Assembly: GCA_018224345.1 (NCBI GenBank)
Contig: JAGTUW010000204.1
Coordinates: 1 to 12,420 of the forward strand
DNA: 12,420 nt
Direction: 5' to 3'
Source: Bacteroidota bacterium
GTDB taxonomy: Bacteria > Bacteroidota > Ignavibacteria > SZUA-365
This document shows positions 7,166 to 12,420 of this stretch, one piece after another. How positions within the stretch are numbered: position 1 is the first letter of the stretch; each line of letters starts with the position of its first letter. The notes beneath the pieces were generated by a model that had not been told where the DNA came from, made no database searches, and was given only the letters and a program-made list of their open reading frames with translations. The position numbers and the translations under genes are program-made.

Positions 7166-7316
7166 TTGCAAGCATCCATCGGCAACGGCCTGTGTCACCT
7201 GTCCGCCAGCTCACAGGAGTTCGAAGGCGAGCGGGAATACCGATGGTGGTAATGACAGGACACCCGTCCGGTATCACTGCAGGTGATCGAAGGCTGGTCG
7301 AAGCGAAGAGAAAGCG

Positions 7317-7346
7317 TCAACATGCGGCGGAGCCGCATGATATACA
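7317..7346 (+). promoter_or_regulatory. Promoter of rnpB with a palindromic spacer
   Basis: TCAACA (7317-7322) and TGATATACA (7338-7346, extended -10) predict a start near 7353, matching the 5' end of the RNase P RNA fold at 7352. The spacer contains a perfect inverted repeat, CATGCGGC-GGA-GCCGCATG, at 7321-7339. Confidence 0.5.
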
Positions 7347-7351
7347 TACAG

Positions 7352-7765
7352 CGAACCCGTGTTCATCGGGCAGTCGCCTCTGCGCAAGCAGGGGAGGAAA
7401 GTCCGAACTCCGCAGGGCAGGGTGCCGGATAACGTCCGGGCGCCGCAAGGTGACGGAAAGTGCAACAGAAAACACACCGCCCGTCCCGTGTCGTTTCGGC
7501 GATCCGGGAAAGGTAAGGGTGAAAAGGTGCGGTAAGAGCGCACCGGCGGTCTGGCAACAGGCCGGCCTGGCAAACCCCACCCGGAGCAAGACCACGTAGG
7601 AGTGCCGTCTCCGGAGCTGCGCGGCTCGCGCAGTGTTCGTTTCGGCGAACCGGTATTCGGGTAGGTCGCACGAACCTCGCGGTAACGCGGGGTCCAGATA
7701 GATGACTGCCTCGTCCCGCTACGGCGGGATAGACAGAATTCGGCTTACAGATGAACGCGGGTTCG
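7352..7765 (+). ncRNA. rnpB: RNase P RNA, bacterial type A
   Basis: This is the catalytic RNA that trims tRNA 5' leaders. All main conserved blocks are present in order: GAGGAAAGTCCGAACTCC (7394 on), GCAGGGCAGGGTGCC, AGTGCAACAGAAA, GGTAAGGGTGAAAAGGTGCG, TAAGAGCGCACCGG, ACCCGGAGCAAGACCA, GGGTAGGTCGC, AGATAGATGACTGCC and ACAGAATTCGGCTTA (7733-7747). The ends were set by helix P1, where 7352-7366 pairs with 7751-7765 over 15 positions with one G-U pair. The length of about 414 nt is normal. No strong terminator was seen before recJ. Confidence 0.95.
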
Positions 7766-7808
7766 ACTGTGATTGAAAATTTGAAAAAAGAGAGTTAAGA
7801 ATAATGTT

Positions 7809-7814
7809 TATAAT
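7809..7814 (+). promoter_or_regulatory. Possible -10 box for recJ
   Basis: TATAAT is a perfect -10 hexamer in an A/T-rich stretch 24 bases before the recJ ATG. The nearest -35-like TTGAAA (7781-7786) is 22 bases away, so the promoter is uncertain. It would give a leader of about 18 nt and let recJ be expressed apart from rnpB. Confidence 0.35.
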
Positions 7815-7838
7815 TCAAATCAAAAAAAGGACACACTC

Positions 7839-9602
7839 ATGGACGCCAGATGGAGTATTAGGGCCCCCGGGGACCCTGCCAAAGTGCGTCGGCTTGTCGA
7901 GGAGATTCATGTACCTCAGATCATTGCTTCGATCCTGATCTCTCGCGGAATCGAGGATTACGAGACCGCGAAAACATTCTTCCGCCCTTCGCTCGAACAA
8001 TTGCATAATCCTTTTCTCATGCATGACATGGAGAAAGCGGTGTCGCGTATAGTCAGTGCCAAGGATGCGAAAGAGAAGATCCTTGTCTATGGCGATTACG
8101 ATGTCGACGGCACCAACAGCGCGAGCCTGCTGTATTTGTTTCTGCGCAGGATCGGTTGCGAAGTGGAAGTGTATATCCCTGATCGTATGAATGAGGGCTA
8201 TGGTATCTCCGAAGCCGGTATTGACTATGCACAAAGTATCGGAACCTCTCTGCTTATTTCCATCGATTGCGGTGTCACGGCAGTGACACAGGTGGATTAC
8301 GCCAAAACCAAACGCATCGATGTCATTATCTGTGATCATCACGAACCGGGCCCCGTAATTCCCGATGCCTATGCTGTGCTCGATGCGCTCAAACCGGGGG
8401 ATCTGTACCCCTTCAAGTTTCTGTCCGGCGCTGGTGTCGGCTTCAAGCTGATACAGGGTCTTGCCGAGTACTACACCATTCGCGAAATGCCGTACGAGTA
8501 TCTCGACTTTGTGGCGATTGCCGCGGCTGCGGATATCGTTCCGATGATCGGAGAAAACCGCATTCTTGTGCATTACGGACTGAAAATTATCAATGAGAAT
8601 CCCCGGGCGGGTATCAAGGCGCTGATGGAATCGTCGAATCTGGGGTTCGGCAACCTCACTGCGCAACAGATCGTCTTCGTTATGGCTCCACGTATCAATG
8701 CCGTCGGCAGGCTCGGTGATGCAACGCGCGCGGTGGAACTGCTCACCTGTGATGAAGAAACGCGTGCAAAGGAATGTGCGTTGATTCTCGAAGAGGAAAA
8801 TCGTAATCGTCGCGTCATCGATGAGGAGACCTTCACACAGGCTACTATCGTGGCGGAGGATTTTCTGGCGGGAGATGACAACAAACCGATTGTCATTCAC
8901 AACGGTGACTGGCATCCGGGGGTGATCGGGATCGTCGCATCCCGTCTGGTGGAGAAATTCTACCGTCCCACCGTACTGCTGACAACCATCGATGGTGTGG
9001 CGAAAGGTTCTGCCCGCAGCATCATCAACTTCAATATATATGAAGCACTGCGCCGCTGTGAGCACCTTCTCCTGCAGTTCGGTGGTCACAAGTACGCAGC
9101 TGGCCTTGCACTGGAAGTTGACCGGATTCCGGAGTTCCGTGAATTGTTCGTCCGTGTGGCGCTGGAAATGTTCGATGAAGACATGTTGACGCATGAAATC
9201 ACGGCGGATGCACATATTCGTCTCAGTGAGATTACGCCCCGTTTTTTCCGGATTCTCAAGCAGTTCGCGCCGTTCGGGCCTGGAAACATGCGGCCAATAT
9301 TTTTCGCCAATGATCTTGAAGTCTTCGGCTCACCCCGTATTGTCGGACGGGATCATCTCAAGTTGAAGGTGCGGCAGGACAGTGTGGTCTTCGACTGTAT
9401 CGGCTTCAATCTCGGTTCCCGGCTCGATATCGTTTCATCCGGGGATGCACGTATCGACATGCTGTTTACCATAGAGGAAAATTCCTGGAACGGGAATGTC
9501 TTCCCGCAACTTAAAGTACGTGACGTTCGTCCGACGGATATGCCACGTACCCGTGATGAAATTCTTGCCCAGATCCGTGCATATCAACAAGAAGCAGTTT
9601 AG
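7839..9602 (+). CDS. recJ: Single-stranded-DNA-specific 5'-3' exonuclease RecJ
   Basis: RecJ degrades 5' ssDNA tails in RecF-type recombination and repair. The 587-residue length is close to E. coli RecJ. DHH-domain motifs are GDYDVDG (D86, D88, D90), SIDCG (D143) and CDHHEPG (D166, H167, H168), all metal-binding. GAGVGFKL and NAVGRLGDA follow in the middle. HPGVIGIVASRLVEKF and the DHHA1 motif GGHKYAAG (415-422) mark the second domain. The C-terminal 110 residues or so form the OB-like part, with QFAPFGPGNMRPIF near its start. AAAGGA at 7826-7831 lies seven bases before the ATG. It is the first gene of a recJ-yebC-ruvC-ruvA cluster, with yebC starting 30 bp downstream. All expected catalytic residues are present. 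Confidence 0.96.
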   Translation: MDARWSIRAPGDPAKVRRLVEEIHVPQIIASILISRGIEDYETAKTFFRPSLEQLHNPFLMHDMEKAVSRIVSAKDAKEKILVYGDYDVDGTNSASLLYLFLRRIGCEVEVYIPDRMNEGYGISEAGIDYAQSIGTSLLISIDCGVTAVTQVDYAKTKRIDVIICDHHEPGPVIPDAYAVLDALKPGDLYPFKFLSGAGVGFKLIQGLAEYYTIREMPYEYLDFVAIAAAADIVPMIGENRILVHYGLKIINENPRAGIKALMESSNLGFGNLTAQQIVFVMAPRINAVGRLGDATRAVELLTCDEETRAKECALILEEENRNRRVIDEETFTQATIVAEDFLAGDDNKPIVIHNGDWHPGVIGIVASRLVEKFYRPTVLLTTIDGVAKGSARSIINFNIYEALRRCEHLLLQFGGHKYAAGLALEVDRIPEFRELFVRVALEMFDEDMLTHEITADAHIRLSEITPRFFRILKQFAPFGPGNMRPIFFANDLEVFGSPRIVGRDHLKLKVRQDSVVFDCIGFNLGSRLDIVSSGDARIDMLFTIEENSWNGNVFPQLKVRDVRPTDMPRTRDEILAQIRAYQQEAV

Positions 9603-9632
9603 AAATCACAGTTACTATTTCTGGAGGCACTG

Positions 9633-10376
9633 ATGTCAGGTCATTCAAAATGGGCGACGATCAAGCGAGCCAAAGGCGCCAAGGATGCAGCCCGCGGTAA
9701 ACTGTTCGGTCGCATCATCAAGGAAATAGCCATTGCTGCACGTGACGGCGGTGGTGATCCCGATGGCAATCCCCGGCTGCGTATGGCCATCGACAAGGCG
9801 AAGGGGGCCAATATGCCCGCTGACAATATCAAACGTGCAATACAACGCGGAACCGGGGAGATGGAAGGTGTTCACTATGAGGAAAATACTTACGAGGGGT
9901 ACGGTCCCGGTGGTGTTGCATTCCTGATAGAAACAATCACCGACAACAAAAATCGTACGGTGGCGGAATTGCGCCATCTGTTCTCGAAAAACAATGGTAA
10001 CCTCGCCGAGAATGGCAGTGTGTCCTGGAAATTCGACCGGAAGGGAGTCATCATATTGCCCAAACACTATGATGAGGATGAGCTGATGCTGCTCGTGCTC
10101 GACGCAGGCGCCGAAGATATGCAAACGGAAGAAGAGTCCTTCGGAATCATCACCGATCCTGCATCCTTTCACAACGTGCGCAAAGCCCTGGAAGACCAGG
10201 GGATGGAAATTCTTGAAGCTGAAACCCAGATGGTACCGCAGAATACAATGAAGGTTGAGGGCAAGGACGCTGAAGGCGTACTGCGGCTGTTCGAGGCTCT
10301 CGAGGAGCATGATGATACACAGAATGTGTATGCCGATTTCGATATCGACGCCGACGTCATGGAATCAATGCAATAA
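9633..10376 (+). CDS. yebC: YebC/PmpR-family protein
   Basis: This 247-residue cytoplasmic protein belongs to the YebC/TACO1 family. Members have been described as transcriptional regulators and, more recently, as translation factors that relieve ribosome stalling. The N-terminus MSGHSKWATIKRAKGAKDA and the following GKLFGRIIKEI are hallmark sequences, as is YEGYGPGGVA near residue 89. It is full length, with all three domains. GGAGG at 9623-9627 is a strong ribosome site five bases from the ATG. It sits between recJ and ruvC, a placement common across bacteria, and lies six bases upstream of ruvC. Confidence 0.97.
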   Translation: MSGHSKWATIKRAKGAKDAARGKLFGRIIKEIAIAARDGGGDPDGNPRLRMAIDKAKGANMPADNIKRAIQRGTGEMEGVHYEENTYEGYGPGGVAFLIETITDNKNRTVAELRHLFSKNNGNLAENGSVSWKFDRKGVIILPKHYDEDELMLLVLDAGAEDMQTEEESFGIITDPASFHNVRKALEDQGMEILEAETQMVPQNTMKVEGKDAEGVLRLFEALEEHDDTQNVYADFDIDADVMESMQ

Positions 10377-10382
10377 CGGTGC

Positions 10383-10922
10383 ATGATGCTGATTTTGGGC
10401 GTGGACCCCGGTTCTCTCGTCACGGGCTTCGGTATTATCGAAGTCCGCGGCACGAAGTACGCTCGCATCTCTTCCGGCGTCATCACCATGCACCCCACGG
10501 ATGCGGTGTCCCTCCGCCTTCGCAAAGTGTATGACGGCTTGCTGGTGGTTATCGACGAGCACCATCCCGATGAATTCTGTATTGAAACTGCATTCTATGG
10601 AAAGAATATTCAGTCAACGCTCAAACTCGGTCAGGTCCGTGGTGTCGCCATGCTCGCCGCTGTACATCGCCAACTCGGTATCACCGAATACTCTCCACGT
10701 GAAGTCAAACGCGCCGTCACAGGCTCGGGCGCGGCGGCAAAACAACAGGTGGAGTACATGGTGAAAGCAATACTCGGCATTCGGGAAGGATTCGCGAAAT
10801 CGGATGAAGCTGACGGACTCGCTCTCTCGATCTGTCATGCCATGCATTTGTTCGAAGCAAAGAAATCAACCGGTGGCTGGGAAAAATTTGTTGCAGATAA
10901 TCCGGAGAGAATCAGAACATGA
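10383..10922 (+). CDS. ruvC: Holliday junction resolvase RuvC
   Basis: RuvC dimers cut Holliday junctions symmetrically, acting with RuvAB. The four acidic catalytic residues are present: D8 in GVDPGS, E68 in CIETAFYGKN, and D141 and D144 in KSDEADGLAL. The conserved LKLGQVRGV is at 80-88. At 179 residues it is a little longer than many RuvC proteins because of a short C-terminal tail. ATGs at 10383 and 10386 are both possible starts; the ribosome site is weak (CGGTG), and translation may be coupled to yebC six bases upstream. The stop overlaps the ruvA start by ATGA. Confidence 0.96.
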   Translation: MMLILGVDPGSLVTGFGIIEVRGTKYARISSGVITMHPTDAVSLRLRKVYDGLLVVIDEHHPDEFCIETAFYGKNIQSTLKLGQVRGVAMLAAVHRQLGITEYSPREVKRAVTGSGAAAKQQVEYMVKAILGIREGFAKSDEADGLALSICHAMHLFEAKKSTGGWEKFVADNPERIRT

Positions 10923-11518
10923 TTGAATTCATCGAAGGTATATTGGCCGCAAAAGGGCCCGTTACCGCTGTCATCGATGTCGGTGGCGTCGGATTCGCAC
11001 TTCATATCTCGCTGCATACACAGGACACACTCCCCGGGGAAGGAGAACACGTCAAACTCCTGACACATCTGCATGTCCGGGAAGACGCTCTGCTGCTCTT
11101 CGGCTTCGCACACGCAGAGGAGCGCCGCATATTTCGCCAATTGCAGGCTATCTCAGGAATCGGGGCACGCATGGCATTGAATATTCTCAGCGGTATATCA
11201 CCGGAGGATCTCCGGCTGCGCGTCACGAAAGGTGATGTCGCGGCCCTGACTCGTATTCCCGGTATAGGGAAGAAAACAGCAGAACGTATCGTCGTGGAAT
11301 TGCGGGACACGCTGTCGAGAGACATCGATGCAGGGGCAAGTACTGTCTCCGGCCTGCGTCTCGGAGCGCGTGATGAGGCGCTGATGGCACTCCAGGCGCT
11401 CGGCTACGGCAGACAAATGGCGGAAAAAGCGCTGAACCACGTCATGAGCAACACCTCAGAAGCTGCACAGGGCGCTTCGGATATGATCAAGGCCGCTCTC
11501 AGACAGCTTAATAGCTGA
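10919..11518 (+). CDS. ruvA: Holliday junction DNA helicase subunit RuvA
   Basis: RuvA tetramers hold the Holliday junction and load the RuvB motor for branch migration. The 199-residue protein shows the expected three parts: an OB fold at about 1-63 (MIEFIEGILA to LLLFGFA); a central domain with two helix-hairpin-helix motifs, ISGIGARMALNIL (78-90) and IPGIGKKTAERIV (113-125); and a C-terminal three-helix RuvB-binding domain from about 150 (ARDEALMALQALGYG). It overlaps ruvC by four bases. The ruvB partner is not in the window, so it must lie elsewhere in the genome. Confidence 0.97.
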   Translation: MIEFIEGILAAKGPVTAVIDVGGVGFALHISLHTQDTLPGEGEHVKLLTHLHVREDALLLFGFAHAEERRIFRQLQAISGIGARMALNILSGISPEDLRLRVTKGDVAALTRIPGIGKKTAERIVVELRDTLSRDIDAGASTVSGLRLGARDEALMALQALGYGRQMAEKALNHVMSNTSEAAQGASDMIKAALRQLNS

Positions 11519-11562
11519 TAAGTCGTTGCTGCATAAGGGTTAAAAAAAATTTTGCTAAACTC

Positions 11563-11591
11563 TTGCTTTAAGAGAATGCCTTATGTATATT
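11563..11591 (+). promoter_or_regulatory. Promoter of the candidate small RNA
   Basis: TTGCTT (11563-11568) and TATATT (11586-11591) are exactly 17 bp apart. An A/T tract (11541-11553) just upstream could be an UP element. The predicted start is near 11598. The next feature downstream on this strand is a terminator, not a gene. Confidence 0.6.
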
Positions 11592-11597
11592 GACTTC

Positions 11598-11666
11598 GCA
11601 TTCACTGTTTCCAAGAGCCAACTCGAGTACCCTCTCCCTCCTCAGCTTTAGTTGGCTCTTTTTTTT
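11598..11666 (+). ncRNA. Candidate small RNA with a pyrimidine-rich loop
   Basis: The start is inferred from the promoter and the end from the terminator, giving about 69 nt. There is no ATG between them. The RNA would have a 15-nt unpaired 5' end, an 11-bp stem (11613-11623 with 11650-11660) and a 26-nt loop containing CCCTCTCCCTCCTC, complementary to Shine-Dalgarno-like purine tracts. It may instead simply be the terminator of the recJ-ruvA transcript. It matches no RNA family I recognise. Confidence 0.45.
11613..11666 (+). terminator. Intrinsic terminator after ruvA
   Basis: AAGAGCCAACT (11613-11623) pairs perfectly with AGTTGGCTCTT (11650-11660), followed by T's from 11659 to 11666. The loop of 26 bases is unusually large for a terminator. 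It works only on the plus strand, since the minus strand lacks a T-tract. Confidence 0.8.
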
Positions 11667-11700
11667 ATCCTCCCTCCTGAATTGCAGTGCGGCGGGAAAA

Positions 11701-11818
11701 ACCACAAGTCACTAAATCACGAATATCAGCAAAAAAGTCTGTCGGAGCGCTCCTTATTCAATAAATAGCGCCCCTGAATCCCTTTTCGTGTCTTGGTGTT
11801 CCTGGTGCCTTTGTGTCT
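11701..11818. repeat. Degenerate inverted TTCGTG-type repeats
   Basis: The right arm (11785-11818) reads TTCGTGTCTTGGTG and continues with TGGTGCCTTTGTGTCT. The reverse complement of the left arm (11701-11723) reads TTCGTGATTTAGTG then ACTTGTGGT. Both have a loose 8-9 bp period of nTTnGTG, a pattern seen in dispersed intergenic repeats of many bacteria (from memory). The palindrome GGAGCGCTCC lies between the arms. Confidence 0.4.
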
Positions 11819-11847
11819 GAAAGTCGACAAAGGAAAATTCTACTGCA

Positions 11848-12420
11848 TCACGAAGTCACAATCCCGAGCAGACGCTTGCACCAGACATTCATGCTTTCTA
11901 TGTGCCCGGAAATGTTGGTGTTGTTAACCAACGTCCCGGTATACGTGTAACCTGCGCGTCCGAACGTTATGTTCATACCGGCAGACATGGCCCGGGCGAT
12001 GGTGTAGAGCACCTTCATCCTGCGCTGCAGCATGTCCGCTTCCATGAACCTCAGCAGATGCAGCGCGATATTGTGGCCTCGGGACTCCGGATGTGTTGCG
12101 AAATCGGTCATTTCCGCATTCAAAGATACTTTATCCATTTCCGCTGACGAGGCGGCGACCAGTGTATTTTTCCCGTCGAAGGCGCCGTAATAGGCGATGC
12201 TGTCGTTTTCCATGGTATGGACAATGTATTCCCGTTCGAATATCGGGAAGGGATAGCTCTCGAACACAATGCCGTAGAGCGAGGTAAGTGCGTGGGCGTC
12301 CTCGGGTGTAAGTCGCCGCAGTGCGAAGCGGATATCGGCGGTGTCGCCATCCACATCCCGTGATTTCTCACGGGTCAACGCGATGTTCTGCTCTATGGTC
12401 TTCTTGATCTCCGGCGTGAG
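11848..12420 (-). CDS. ablB: Beta-lysine N6-acetyltransferase AblB, 5' end beyond the window
   Basis: AblB acetylates beta-lysine, made by lysine 2,3-aminomutase (AblA), to the osmolyte N-epsilon-acetyl-beta-lysine. The frame is open to the right edge, giving 190 residues of the C-terminal part. A TTG at 12378 is in frame, but the sequence upstream of it (KKTIEQNIALTREKSRD) is typical AblB, so the true start is off the window. Seen are LYGIVFESYPFPIFEREY, SSAEMDKVSLNAEMTDFATHP and, near the end, GTLVNNTNISGHIESMNVW, which together are diagnostic of AblB in the GNAT superfamily. In the acetyl-CoA loop the usual R-G-x-G-x-A reads RGHNIA, with N in place of the second glycine. It implies salt-stress adaptation; ablA would be expected upstream, beyond the right edge. 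Confidence 0.9.
   Translation of the reverse strand, partial: LTPEIKKTIEQNIALTREKSRDVDGDTADIRFALRRLTPEDAHALTSLYGIVFESYPFPIFEREYIVHTMENDSIAYYGAFDGKNTLVAASSAEMDKVSLNAEMTDFATHPESRGHNIALHLLRFMEADMLQRRMKVLYTIARAMSAGMNITFGRAGYTYTGTLVNNTNISGHIESMNVWCKRLLGIVTS

Larger units (their letters stand above)
11519..11847. other. 329-bp gene-free region after ruvA
   Basis: No plausible reading frame. The left half carries a promoter, a candidate small RNA and an intrinsic terminator (11563-11666). The right half carries a palindrome GGAGCGCTCC (11744-11753) and degenerate TTCGTG-type repeats, leading to the 3' end of ablB. Confidence 0.6.

Noticed and set aside
7081..7599. A 172-codon plus-strand frame covering the region before and inside rnpB
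   Set aside because: It overlaps the end of the zinc-ribbon gene and the conserved core of RNase P RNA, and the product is arginine-rich without a known fold.
7815..9215. A 466-codon open frame on the minus strand opposite recJ
   Set aside because: It mirrors the codons of recJ, whose plus-strand product has all DHH and DHHA1 motifs. The antisense product shows no recognisable domain and has no ribosome site.
11744..11774. Terminator for ablB on the minus strand
   Set aside because: The palindrome and imperfect stem are separated from the minus-strand T-run by seven bases and contain a mismatch, so intrinsic termination is doubtful.
12376..12378. TTG as the start of the acetyltransferase
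   Set aside because: The frame continues to the right edge with typical AblB sequence, so the gene is simply cut by the window.

Overview
The window reads as an ordinary chromosomal segment of a Gram-negative bacterium, most likely in or near the Bacteroidota/Chlorobiota group (inference). Supporting signs are a lipoprotein with a signal-peptidase-II lipobox, promoter-like sites of the TAnnTTTG type ahead of a tRNA gene, a citD-citE fusion, the order yebC-ruvC-ruvA, and an ablB-type beta-lysine acetyltransferase. No transposase, phage gene, integrase or CRISPR array was seen.

Left part (1-4060). Two minus-strand genes, overlapping by ATGA, encode a small all-helical protein (593-1021) and a stand-alone cobalamin-binding protein (1-596, cut by the left edge). 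The latter carries both the W-x9-EH cap signature and the axial-histidine region known from CarH-type B12 photoreceptors. Divergent from them, across a 192-bp gap, lie a fused acyl-carrier/beta subunit (citDE) and the alpha subunit (citF) of citrate lyase. No citC, citX or citG lies in the window.

Middle part (4061-7770). A minus-strand NlpC/P60 lipoprotein is followed by a 540-bp gene-free stretch holding a 3 x 42-bp tandem repeat and a 14-bp-period duplication. Then come tRNA-Ala(CGC) with its promoter and a terminator-like hairpin, a NIF3-family metal protein, a coiled-coil/C4 zinc-ribbon protein, and the RNase P RNA gene with its own promoter.

Right part (7771-12420). recJ-yebC-ruvC-ruvA form a tight co-directional cluster for recombination and Holliday-junction processing; ruvB is not here. 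After ruvA there is a well-formed promoter and, about 70 nt later, an intrinsic terminator with no ORF between them. This is a candidate small RNA whose 26-nt loop is pyrimidine-rich and anti-Shine-Dalgarno-like. Degenerate TTCGTG-type repeats follow, then the 3' part of ablB on the minus strand, which runs off the right edge.

The most promising unusual items are the orphan B12 sensor pair beside citrate lyase and the candidate small RNA after ruvA. The rest is mostly conserved housekeeping.
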